A stretch of DNA of 64,000 nucleotides from Parachaetomium inaequale (Eukaryota; Ascomycota; Sordariomycetes; Sordariales; Chaetomiaceae): positions 1-64,000 of the forward strand of contig MU854428.1 in assembly GCA_033296685.1 (NCBI GenBank), given 5' to 3'. The translations under genes and the position numbers were made by a program. Position 1 is the stretch's first letter; each line of letters begins with the position of its first letter. Below are positions 43,919 to 55,600 of the stretch, in pieces. The notes below the pieces were generated by a model. The model searched no databases. It worked only from the letters and a program-made list of their open reading frames with translations, and was not told the origin of the DNA.

Positions 43919-45066
43919 GGCGCGGCAGATGAGCCGGGAGGGCGGGGACGTCTTTCAGCGTGATGGAAGGATCCCCCACGCCGGCCGGAAAGGCGTGCGC
44001 GGGGAGCGAGTTGGCGCACTTGAGGAACGCGGTTCATGTTGCCCGGCCATCCCGAAAGACGCGGTCGATGGCCGCCGAGGGGGGTATCAAGGGGTCGTCG
44101 TCGCCGTCGCCCACGCCGATCAATCGGTCCGAGATAGGCGACGAGCTGCTGCTGGCGCTGCTGGCGCTGCTGCTTGACTTTGTGGGCGAGGGCAGTGACG
44201 CATCTGGGACCGGCTGAGCTGCGCGGTTGTAGTTATTGTTGTTGTGGTTGTTGTCGTCAATTGGAACACTACTACTACTGCCGGCCGCCGGCTTAACGTA
44301 GTCGGCCTCGATAACATACCTGCCCGTGCATATCCACTCGAGAACGCGCTAATGCCGGGCATTCATCGCCGCGGGCTTGTCACTCCGAGGTAGCCGGCTT
44401 GGGAGTGTGGAGTCGACCATGTTTGGGGGAGATTGTTTGTCGTTGTTTGGTTGGCCGAGAAACTCGAGTGGCCTCCAAAACTGCGTACTATGTAATGTTG
44501 CACCGATCACGCTCCTCGGACATCAACCGCCAACAGGTGGCGTCAGTTAGTAGGCCCGCGTTCGATTTGCGGCTAACGCAAACATGCCTTGCAAGGTTAA
44601 TGACGGTTTTGTTGTGAGTGTATGTGTTGGGGTTACCTGGAGTTTGTCTAAGCTAGCTTCCGGCTCTTATTGCCCTAGCCACATGAGGTACGTAGGTCGG
44701 TATGTTGCTTGCAGTCAAGGTAGTTAAGTGCAACACAACTCGGCGAAGTTGGTTGGTTCCCTGGTGTATTGCCTGCCCAGTGCAAAATGGCAGGGCATGG
44801 CTAGCAAAGGTCTAGCAACTAGATCTCCGTACGTGTACATAGCAAACCCACATGCGGTTCTCTGGTCCGCGAAAACCCCTTTACGCCAACAATGACTGTA
44901 AACACACAAACCCCCGCGGCACACCCTGCCAAGAGTCCACCCCACACAACCCACCCCGACAATATCCCCATAGGCTCCCTCCCCAACCTCACAAACCCTC
45001 ACCCCAAAGCCTCCTCTCCCCCTGACGCCCCCGCGACTTGATCGCCCAGTCCTTCGTCCGAAGCTT
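43919..45066. other. Intergenic, no gene seen
   Basis: 1.15 kb of mixed sequence. It includes a GCTGCTGCTGGCGCTGCTGGCG repeat near 44149-44172 and a GTTGTTGTTG run near 44231. A tRNA-like GTTCGATT near 44560 was examined and not accepted. No gene is supported. Confidence 0.4.
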
Positions 45067-46627
45067 CTAGCTCCTGGCCAGGCTAAGCAGCCCGCTCGCG
45101 GCGCCCCCCCTGCTCTCCAAGTCCTCCTCCTCCCCGTACCCCACAAAGGAAGAAGATGCCCTCCTCCTCAAGGACGACGACAAGTCCGCCACGTCGGTCG
45201 CAGTGCGCGGCCGCGGCGGCACCCCGTTCTCCGCCGCGTACATGTACCGCCTTGCCTCGCCCCGCGTATCCAGCACCTCCGACTGCCGTCGCTGGTGTTG
45301 ATGCTGGTGCTGGTTTTGGTGGTGGCGTTGTTGCTGGGGCTGTTGTTGATGATGGTGGTAGTGGGGGTTCTGATGTCTCCGCTCGTCTCGGGTAATAGCC
45401 GACCTCGCCTCCTCGAAACTGACGCTGGCGCTGCTGCTCCCTCTCCTGAGCGGGGCGCGGGGCAGAGGCCGCCTGTTGTTACCAACTCTGCCCGCGCCCG
45501 CTGTGGTCGAGGTAGCTCCGGGCGGTGGGAAGGACGCCGACACGGATGTCGGGCCCTGGCAGGCGCCGGCTTCGGCTTGCTGGGTATGACCGTGGAAGGA
45601 CGAACCCCTGGCGCGGCGAGCACCCGCGGCGAGCGTCGCTTCCAGCCTGTCCAGCGGCACGTCTGTCTGGCCGGTGCGGACTTTGTAGCTTGCTAGACCG
45701 AGGCGGAGGCGGAGGATCTCTGCTTTCTGTTTGGACATTCCCGTTAGTGACTCGTTTGGGAGAAGGAATTGGCTGAAGAGTAAAGTGAGGTGATGGAGAT
45801 AGGGACCCCGACCGGAAGAGCAGCAGGGGAAACTAAAAAAGTAAAAAACGGAAGGGCGTACCTCTCTCGCCTGCTCACGCGTCAACGTCGGCCGTGCCCG
45901 CGGCGCCGGCAACGGCGGAGCAGCAGCAGCTACCGGCGCCGGTGCAGGCCCCGTGACATCCGGCTCAGTAAGGATTGTAACCTGCGAGTTGTCGACAGCC
46001 GAGTTGTCAAACACGGACGGCGTGTCCGGGGAAGCGGAGCGGTGGCGGGTTGTGCCGGTCGTTCTGGTGGTAGACGTCGACGAGGGCGGGGACTGGAACA
46101 GCACAACATCGTCAGCATCAAGCCCGGCAAGAGAAACAAGGCACAGACGGGGGGGGGGGGGAAGAAATACACACCTCCGCCCTCCGGGTCTGGCCCTCCT
46201 CCTCCCTCGCGCTCTCAAGACAAGCCCTCTTCGCAGCCGGCTCGCCACCCTCCCCCTCCTCCTCAACACGCGCCCCCACCCCAAGCACAGTCGCGTGCGC
46301 AGGAGCAGGAATAAAAGTAGGAGAAGCAGACCCGCGTTTCTTACTCCAAGTCTCCTTCTCCGGGGTACCTGACGGCGACGGCGACGAGGACGACACACGC
46401 CTCGGCGAGGTAGCAGCAGCCACCGACATCCGGCGCGGCGTCGGCGGCGCGCCGAACGCAACAGCAGCGGCAGCCTTCTCCTTGACCGGGCTCTGCTGCG
46501 GCTGGGTCGAGAACAGCTTGCCCCCCTCGAGCTGCCGCCTCACCTTACCCGGCGAGCACGCGTTGGGGTCGAGCGCGCCAAGGACGCGACGCCTGACGGG
46601 CGACGTTGTTGTTGTTGGCGTATTCAT
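45067..46627 (-). CDS. Whi5/Nrm1-family G1/S transcriptional repressor
   Basis: Three exons on the minus strand: 46175-46627, 45862-46092, 45067-45726 (introns 82 and 135 bp, phase 0), giving 447 residues. The diagnostic GTB motif spans the second splice junction: LTREQARE then KAEILRLRLGLASYKVRTGQTDVPLDRLE. In yeast Whi5 and Nrm1 this motif binds the Swi6 subunit of SBF/MBF. The rest is disordered, with several SP/TP sites expected for Cdk control (TSPVRRR, TQPQQSPVKEK, PPTPRRMS) and a His/Gln-rich run in exon 3. It should repress G1/S genes in the nucleus. The upstream region carries MCB and SCB elements, fitting autoregulation as known for Nrm1. Whether it acts more like Whi5 (before Start) or Nrm1 (exit from S-phase transcription) cannot be told here. 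Confidence 0.87.
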
Positions 46628-48009
46628 CGTGGGCGGTCGGTGTTGTAGTAGTTGTTGTTGTCGGTGTCCCACGTATCTCGGAATTGGGTATGGCAGCCAC
46701 ACCTAAGTAAGGCAAGGGAGATACGACACCCAACAACCGCCAAAGAAGAAGAACCGAAAAAGACCGTGTTGATGTGATGTGATGTTGCAGAAGTGCAAGT
46801 GGTGCAGCAGCAGAAGAGTGAAAGAAGTGCTGAAGAATGTCCCGACCAAGTCAGAAAATGAAATCGGAAACAGGACAAGAGGGACCCTCCCCAAATAATA
46901 AATGGCTCTCTCCCCTCCCAGGTGCGGTGTTAGCGACCCAGCCAGGTTCAACGCGTCGAAACTCGGCCCTGGAAAGTGGTTCAGAGTGAGAGTGGGACAG
47001 ACACGGCGACACGAAAAGCGCATGATCCACACACAACGCGGCTTGCAAGGTCGCCATCTGAAATAAGGTACCTCCAGTGGATCCCCGCTTGCCCAATCCA
47101 GTAATTTGTAAACACGCGTCCCGACGCGTTCTCAACGGCTAACCCTTAAGTTTAGACCTTCAGCTCAGGGTTAGACCCACTCGAGATCTCGCAGCCGGCT
47201 CTCGCACGCTAAAACTACAGGGATCAACGCGCCGCGCTTCAGAGGTGTCACTGTCACGGTGGAGCCGAGGCTGGGATGCAGGAACCGCGACTTTGGAAGG
47301 GGTCGGGTTCATCTCAACCTCCAGGCATGGATGGGCATGGAACCTTGGAACTCGAGAATCACAGCGCAGACGGACATGAGCTGTCGGATCCCACAGTATC
47401 AACAACACCACACAAATATCGCCATTGCCCCCAGTATTACCGGCGCCATCTATGGAATAAAACACATCATCAAAAATTCAATAAGCCATGCACGAGCCGT
47501 CCCCAAAAACCCCGTCGTTGACAAATGTACATGAATGGGTATAGTTATCACCACCCTGCCTGCCTGCCTGCCTGCCTGGTTGTTCCCTACAGGCATGCCC
47601 CGATATCCCCAGCCAGAAAACTCCCCCAGAGTCCGCAAAATAACCGCAACCGACTCCAAGAGAGAGAGAGAGAAGCCCCGAGCGGAAAGGAGACGTGAGT
47701 AAAAAAGGAGATGTGAGCAAAGCAGAAACACAGAAACCAAACGGCAGTCCTGCCTCAATGCCCGGGTAGCCTAGCCCCCGGTAAAGCGCAAATCAAAACG
47801 ACGAAAAACGCCAACCTTCCTATTCCACGGAGTCCCCCGCCTTCCCCACGCTTGGCCCAGGCCGATGCAGCCCCCCCAGCTTTTTGTTACGAGAGCCTCA
47901 TTCACTCGTCATCTCCCATATGTCCCGGGCATCACCACCTGTCGGTGCCAAGATGGTGTTACCGAACCTCCGAATATCCAACTCCCCCCTCGTCCCCCCC
48001 ACCCCCCGC
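46628..48009. other. Intergenic region with simple repeats
   Basis: 1.38 kb between the Whi5/Nrm1-like start codon and the Med15 stop codon. Besides the G1/S elements it carries a tetranucleotide repeat, CCTG about six times (47555-47578), and a GA run near 47660-47672. Open frames in the last 200 bp are shadows of the Med15 gene. Confidence 0.55.
46951..47129. promoter_or_regulatory. Cluster of MCB and SCB elements upstream of the Whi5/Nrm1-like gene
   Basis: ACGCGT occurs at 46951-46956, 47114-47119 and 47124-47129, and CACGAAAA at 47010-47017. These match the consensus sites of MBF and SBF, the G1/S transcription factors regulated by Whi5/Nrm1 proteins. They lie 324-502 bp upstream of the start codon. 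The last two MCBs are 10 bp apart, one helical turn, in a spacing suited to dimeric binding. Function is inferred. Confidence 0.55.
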
Positions 48010-51000
48010 TCACAAATCCATCGAATACAGCTCCTGGTTCACCCGAAACGGCTTGGAGAAGTCATGCTGCATGTCCTCGAGCGGAAACATCATGGACTCG
48101 TTGGTAAACATGTCCATGTCGGGCGACTCAAAGTTCTCCATGTTGAAGTTGGTCATGTCAAAGAGCAGGTCGCCGTCGAGCGGCTGCACCTGCAGGTCAA
48201 TGTCGAGCGCCGCGCCCTCGGCGATGTCGCTGGTCGACTCCGACACGCCGCTGTCCTTGCTCGACTCGGGCGTGTCGTTGGGCGTCAGCGACCGGTACGT
48301 GCCAAAGTCGGGCACGACAGTCCCCGTGACCGCCTCCAGCGAGCGGCCGAGGCCGGAAAACAGGTCCTGTGGGTCGACCGTCGTATTCATCCACGGGTCC
48401 TCCATGACAGGCATCTGCGGAGTTGCAGCCCCTGGCCTGGCGACCACGTTCCTGCCGGGAGTGCCGATGTTTTCGGCGGCCTTGGCGCCTGCCGCGCTGC
48501 CCTGCCTTTGCATGGACCCGCCCCGGGACATGGGCGGCGCTCCGGGCTTTTGGCCCTGCATGGACCGGTTGATGCTCATGGGTACAGCCGCCGGGGTCGA
48601 AGCGCCTGGAGCGCTCGGCTTCGGCGGGGCCTTGGGGTTCCCTTGGGCATCCAAGCCCAGAGCGGCAGCCATTTGCTCCTGCATGAAGCCGTAGGGGTTC
48701 TCGAATGGCTTGATATGCTCCTCCTGGCGGTGAGCGCTGAGCGCTTCCTCCGTCGGGAAGCCTATCGCGTTCATCTCGCAGGCAGGATCCGGGCACGTTA
48801 GCTTCGGCGGCTCCGGCTTCCTGACAGCTACGGGCGACGGCGCGTTGACTTGCGGCGAGGACGAGCTGGGCGTCTGGTGCTGGACCGCGGGCGGGGACGC
48901 CTGGGCTGCTCCGGCCGTCTTGGCCTTCTTTCGGGCGGGCGGGATGACCAGGTTGGCTTGCGTGACGCGCTGCTCGCCATAGTATTCCGGATTCCCGGCG
49001 GGCGACTTCTGGACACCAAACTGGAACGGCGGCTGGGTCGTTGTTGGCGCCGCTGGGGGCTGCGCCGTCTTGGCGGCCGTCCGGTTCTGCGCTTGCTTGA
49101 GGGCCTGGGTTTGCTTCTCCAGGTTCGCAGCGCTCAAGGGGGACGGCTGCGGCGGCGGTTGGCCTGCCGCTTGGGCTGCTGCAGCCGCTCCTTCCTGGCC
49201 AGCCGATGCTGCCGATCTCTTGAGCATCTCTATATCTTGCAGCATGCTGTCCATCATGTTGATGTACGGCTCCAGCTCGTCCTTGGTGACGGTAAACGCT
49301 TCCGGCCACTGCGTCATCTGATCGCCGTCGAGAAACTGGCCCGACACCTTGGAGCGCTAGAAGAGGCGTTAGCACATCCACATGCTGTTAGCTACCGGAA
49401 GGAAGACATACTATCTTGAAGAACATTCTCGCGCGCGAGTCGTCCTTGGTGTAGTTGTACCACCTCGCGACGAGTTGTCCTACGCGGAGCAGTGTGATCT
49501 TTTCGACTGCCTGGGCAAGTTTGAGGCGGGTCTCATTGAAAACCGTCGGCGACATGGGTTTCCAAAGGCCCTGCAGCTGCAGCAGCTGCTGCTGCTTTAT
49601 TTCCTCGTGAGCAAGTCGATGGCCATCCTGAGCGAGCGCTCTCAGCCGAGCAAGCACCACCGCGGACTGCCCCTGCCGACTCCGCATCGCAATTGCTTTC
49701 TGTTGTTCTGGCGTTAGTTTTGCCAGCTGCTCCGGCGGTATCTTGGCAAGCTGGTCTGGTGATAGCTTCATGAGCTGCTCCAAGGTTGGTTTCGAAGCCG
49801 CGGGAGCTGGCCGTTGCACAGCACTGTTTGGCTGAGCCGACACCTCGCTCGCCTCATCCGGGTTCGGCCGCTTCAGACTCTTGGAGGTCGGCGCAGGCGA
49901 AGGGTTTGGGGGCTGCCGGACTTTCGCAGGAGCGGCCGGCACCTCGGCAGCCGGGGCGCCCGCAGGCTTCGGCTGAGTAGCTTGGAGTTGGACTCCCTGC
50001 ATTGTGGTCGGCTGCGGCGTCGGGATGGCGCTGCCCTGCTGACTGGTCGGAGTTTGAGGCACAGGCACGCCCGGTTTCTGGACGCCCCCAGGAAGATTCA
50101 TGTTGCCTCTTTGTTGAGCAGCTTGTGAGTACTGTTCCCAGGCCTTCTTGGCATAGTGATCCCGTTTCATTTTCCTCAGCATCTCCATCAGAACCTCGTC
50201 CGACATACTGTGAAACCGCGAATCCTTCCGGGCGGCCTCGAGATCTTGGCGGGTTACGTGGGAGAGGTGCGGGGGGTATGAACCTCCGGGCGGCAATGGC
50301 TGTGGTTGGAACCCTAGTTGCTGGGCTAGTTGCGGGGGGATGGGCGCGTTCGGGCCCTGGGCCCCCAAAGCAGCCGCCGCCTGTGTTCTCTTTTCCCATG
50401 CGCTCTTGAACTGCATCATCTGCATCTGATTGAGCCGGCCCTGAAGCTGGGGATGAATGACGGCGGGGTTCGCTTGGAAGAACTGTCGAAGTTGGGCCCA
50501 TCTCCGCGTCTCGGCCGGCACAATGCTGCCCAGGTGGGCCAAGATCGAGGCAGGCACCTCCATGTTGTTCATTTGGGCTCGGCCTTGCGGGCTCTGGGCG
50601 TAGGCGAAGAACTGTTGGTCCCTCTCGCTAGATGCTTGCTTGGGCTGTTGCATCGTCGCCGGCTGACCCGCCGGCTGCATCGCGCCGTTGCCCTTCTGGT
50701 TTGCATTGACAACGGCAGCCTGGTTCGCGGCGTTCATCACACCGGGCTGGGCTTGTCCTGGGATCCCGGCCATCAAGCCCTGCTTGGGCCCCTGGAAGCC
50801 GCCATTCGCGGCACGATCCGGCTGCATCTTGGCGTAGAAACCCATGTTGTTGTTGGCCTCGGCACTGAGGTTCGGCATCATTCCTGCCATGGCCTGGTTG
50901 TTCATATTCCCCTGCAGCGACGGCGGTCTCGTGTTGTTCTGATGGTTGAACTGCGGGTTGAGAGTGGGCGCCATCGGTGGATTGCCCTGGTTCATGGGGT

Positions 51001-52559
51001 GCCCGTTGCCTTGGCCCATGGGTATGGGAGGCTGCCGCATCGGCGCGTTGAGCGTGTTCATTGCCGGGCTTTGGGAAGCCTGGGGCGGAGCGTTCGGATT
51101 CGCCATGGCTCCTGGCTGCCCAGACATGGGCCGGCCGGCGACCGCCCGCATGCCCTGTTGTGCTTGGACCTGGGCAGCAGTAGGATCCACCTTGACCGGC
51201 GGCATGCCGAACGTCTGCTGAACCTGGGGGGGCCGTTGGGTCTGGTTTGGGCCTTGTTGGTTACCCTGGGTATGCTGTGGCGGCATGCCCGTCATCACAC
51301 CCGGCGTCGCGTTCCGGCCGGGAGCGGTGCTAGCCGGGACTACCGTTTGGCCGGCTTGCTGCGCAAGTAAGCCCATCTGCTGCTCGTTGCGAATATCCTC
51401 CATATTTGGGGCAAAGGTTTGGCCATCGGGCATGACCCCTTGTCGAGCCAGATTCCCCATGAGAGCGGGGTTCATCTGGCCCTGATGCGGCCCTTGCGGC
51501 ATCGCGTTGGCCGGAATACCAGCTCGCTGCTGAAGCAGAGCCCTCTGCGCCTGGGCCCTCAGATGGCCGAGGGCGCTGTTTTGGTAAAAGGTGACGAGAG
51601 GGTCCTTGCCTTGGGCGGCGTACTCTTGGAGTTGAGCTGGCGTCATCTTCTGCTGTAACAGCTGCCGGATCTGGTTCTTGTGGTGCTCGTCTGCCCCGCC
51701 CATGAGCTTCATGGCCAGTTGGTGGACCTTGTCTCTATCCTGCGGAGCCAATTGTCCCAGGGGGTCGACGTTAAAGCCGGGTTGTTGGCGCGCTTGTCCC
51801 ATCTGCATCGGGAATTGGCGTTGATCCGGTCGGTTCTGGAGCATGCCTGGTGTGGGCATGCCCATTCCCATTTGTTGCGGTTGCTGAGGCATGACAGGGA
51901 CTTGCATCGGGTTCTGCATAGGCTGGAATCCATGTTGGGGCTGCTGGCCCAACCCCCGAGCGGCCATCTGGTTCATCATCATCTGCTGTTGCTGCCGCTG
52001 CTGGGCCGCCTGCAGTTGAGCCTGCCTTGCCGCGTCGTTGTTGACATGGTTCTGGAGATTCGGGGCGTTGACCTGTCGCCGCTTGACCATATCGGCAGTT
52101 CTCCCCGCCATGGCGTGATCGTACGATTGCTAAAAGTCGTGTTAAAAGAACAGCTTTGGGTTTTGAGAGTGCGTTGAATTGCCCACCTTGTCTGGCGATT
52201 GCAAGAAGAGCTTCTTCTCCCACTCCATTGCCGTCATACAGAGCTTCTGCCACTCGTTGCTGGGGAAGGCCAAGATGGTGTTGGAAACCCTGAGAATCGT
52301 TAGCGGTGTCCGAGACGTCGTGTCAAAAGCCAGTGCCACAAGCATAGTTCAAAACTCGATAGCAACAAGACTAAGAGTCGACTAAAAACGAGAAACAACT
52401 CTGCGTACAAATTACTAGTTTTCGCAAAACGATCGCCGATGCTGACGCCGGCCTGCCATGAGTTAATGGGCGCCACGCTCATGCTTTGCATCAGGTTGGT
52501 GTAAACCAGATTTTGGAGTTGTTTGTTCTGCGGTTGCTGGTGCTGTTGCTGTTGCTGGA

Positions 52560-52593
<34 letters not shown>

Positions 52594-52647
52594 TTGCAGC
52601 ATCATCATCTGGCCGTTGGTGACCATCTGCGGTATATTGGCGGCCAT
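48010..52647 (-). CDS. Mediator complex subunit 15 (Med15/Gal11-like)
   Basis: Four exons on the minus strand: 52409-52647, 52187-52289, 49412-52129, 48010-49356 (introns 119, 57 and 55 bp), giving 1468 residues. Exon 1 holds a polyglutamine run followed by the fungal Med15 signature (LQNLVYTNLMQSM…SWQAGVSIGDRFAKTSN), continuing across the splice into VSNTILAFPSNEWQKL and LFLQSPDK. The long middle is Gln/Pro/Met/Asn-rich, typical of a Mediator tail activator-binding region, with LEQLMKLSPDQLAKIPPEQLAKL repeats (~780-800). The last 450 residues contain an acidic, Met/Phe-rich stretch ending in YSMDL. Med15 is a tail subunit contacted by activators. Choice of ATG at 52647 follows the conserved start just before polyQ; donor GTACGC for intron 1 is the one that preserves frame. 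Confidence 0.9.
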
Positions 52648-55600
52648 GGCCGCGGGATGGTGGCGGATATCAGGCTCCGGTGTCGTTTGACTCACTCGGG
52701 CCACAGGAAAGCGACACGATGCCCAGAGGGAGCGCCTTCCGTTGGCGCGCTTGAGAGGCGGTCGTCGTGATCTCGCGAGGAGCGAAGCCGTCGGTTAGCC
52801 GTAAATCGCGGCGCCTAGACGGCAGGTGCCCATGTAAGACGGATGGCAGCGTGGAACTGAGAAGATCACGGGCGAGCCACAACACCGCCGCGGTGCCTCG
52901 GGGCGGACCGAGCGACCAACTGGGTCGTCCCAGTCAGCGGTTGGCGGGTTGAGCGCAAATCAGTCCGTTGCAGCTGGCGATTTGATTTGTTCACAGCCGA
53001 GGGTGGTGAAGAGCGAGTCGAGAAATCGTCTGCGCAGCGCCCGCATCTGTTTGCACGGTAACGCCTCGAAGGCCGATGGTTGGGGGTTGGTACACCCAGG
53101 AGTCGGGCGGTCGGATTCCGGAGCGTGGGGGGACTGCCGGGGTGGTGGTGCTGAGTTGTCTCGCGAGCGTCGAATTGTCGGCAACGGTCTGAGGAAAGCG
53201 TTTGGGTTTGTAATCGGGGCTTCAGTAGCCAGGTACCTTCTTCCGTGTCAGGCGGGCACTGTTCTTGCGGGCTGGCGGTGTGCGGAATGGCGGGGAGCGT
53301 GGTGATGGCGGTGATGGTGGCGGGCGGGATATCGAGCCCACACTCGGCGACAGAGAACGGCAGCAAGAAACTGAACGAGAAGCCAAAACCACAGGCGACG
53401 CAGCAAAACCGGCGACCCGGGAAATATATAATTGCGACGTACCACCTGAGCACAGCACGAGGGGAATGACTGGCGCAAACAGAGGTGCAGGCGTGCTCTG
53501 CGGGTGCCTGGGCGGCGTTGTCGAGGTGGGAGGGAAACGATGAAGCGGAACTGAATGGAGAAGGGGAACGGGACCTGGCGCGAGGATGTGGGCTGCAATC
53601 GCCAAGCCTGTGTCTGCTGGGCGGTTAAGTGGGTCCACGCCCAAGAGCCAAGACCAAAAATGGAGGCCAAGCCTTTAAACCTTGTCGGGGTCGGCGCCGG
53701 GAGCTGAAGTGAACGACAGGACTGGACTGGACTGGAACTGGGGAGCTGGGTTTCCAGGTTGCGCGAACTGTGTTGGAGGAAGTTTTCCATGGCCTCGCAC
53801 ACCAGGGGCCGAGGAGCAAATATTAAAAAAGGCACTGGTGCCCTGGCACCATCAGACGGGCTGACGAATTCAAAATGCAGCAGCACCTCATGCTGCTTCA
53901 GTTTGGCACATGACGGGGCGTCGAAACCCTTCAACTTCTGCACGTCACTCCATTGAAGGGCATTACGTACCTGCCTCCTTGCGATGGATGCACCTAGGAT
54001 TCTCCCTGACTCGACGACAAAAGCCTGAGCTACGACGGAGATGGAATCGACGGGACGAACATGAGCTCAAGCAGGGGCAGATAGATACTGACGGCACTTT
54101 TACTCTACACCTTCGACGCAGCACACAGCAAAAGGTAGCGCAGGAAGAAAGCAGGGTGTTTTTGAGACAAACTGGGACAGCGGCGGGAGGTTGCGAATGC
54201 GTGGCAGGGGCCTGCAACACATTGCTTGAGCTCTCCGTCCAGGGACGAGCCGTCGCATTTACAGCCCGGAGCTGCTACCTTTACATACGAACTACCGGCG
54301 GTAGCTGCGGTTTTGTACTTCGCTGCTCATTTGTAAGCTGCATTTCCCCACGCTGTTGCTTCGTCCTCGCGTTACCAACTTGAAGCTCAAGTGGGCTCCA
54401 ATCTGGACAGGGTAGGTACCGGTAGTGAGGCGGCTGACCCCGAGCAGTCATCCGGGCAGCGATTTTCTCCCATTTCCAAACCGTCGCCCGTTTTCCCGCC
54501 CTTTTCCAGGTTTCCCACTGCCGTTTCCTGGCCCAGGATGGGCCGCCTTGTGCTGGGCGGTCACTCGACGAGAAACGTCGTCAGGTCGTCTGGCGAGATG
54601 AGGGTGCAATTCTCGTCGCCCGATGCTGTCCACGCTGGGATCTGAGCCAGGATGACCCCGGCTCAGCCACTCATGGACCCGCCTTTCCCAGCAGGGTAGC
54701 AGGCCTGTTCGGGCGTCTGCGGTCGTCAATTGCTCGAGCGACGAGCAGGCTAAAACTGCCTTTTATTACAGATGTACAGAGCACACTTTCAATCCAGGCT
54801 ATCCACGAGATGGCTTTGGAACCGTCTCTCGTTCCCTCTCTCGATTCGCCTGGCGGGAAACAAGGGGATGTCATGGTCAAACACCGCAACGGCAGAGCAT
54901 CCTCCTGTCAGCCACCCATGCCACCCGACGGGACGACCCCACCAGCCGACAACGGTTCTGGGCAGTCCAGTCTGTGCGGTGCGGGCCCTTGTCCCTTCGG
55001 CCAGGGACGATGGATTTGGGATCGGATTTGGGATCAGAACAGCAGATGCGTCATTGCCGGATTGCTCCCTGTTGCTCGACTCGCATCGCGACAAAAAATT
55101 ATATCGATGCTGGATTGGCGTCTTCCAAAACAAATTGGAGGGACTCGGGGGACGGCGTGACGAAATATGTCCCCGAGCGGTTCAGCATCCGTTTCAAGTT
55201 TGCGCGGCAATCTGTTAGCGTCCCCTTCCCGCAGCAGCATGGCGGCGGTTCCCGACACCTCAGCTTTGCCCTTCAGTTCACCGATAATAACTTGAATGCT
55301 ATTGTCAAAGTCTGCCTGCTGGAAGGGACAGGGTACCTTTTTTCCCTGCCTCATCAACATCTCAAATCCCCAAAATTCGAGCCTCGCGGCTCATCTTCAT
55401 CATCCTTGCCTAGTCCCTTTTTCTCGGTAGGCCAACGCCAGAAACCTGCATTCAGCACCCACCAGCCTACCCGTCTGTCCTCGATCTGCAACGACACCAC
55501 CGAGCCGGTGGCTTGCATATCGCTCGTTGTCTTCGAGACACGCAGAGTCGTCACGAACAACTCACGCAATCCGGCCGTTGGTGACGGCCTTGCCGGCTGT

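Noticed and set aside
44520..44600. tRNA-like T-arm (GCGTTCGATTTGCGG)
   Set aside because: No matching A box, D arm or acceptor stem upstream; only a 4-bp T stem.
47852..48801. Long plus-strand frames opposite the Med15 gene
   Set aside because: They mirror the strongly coding minus strand and have no independent motif.
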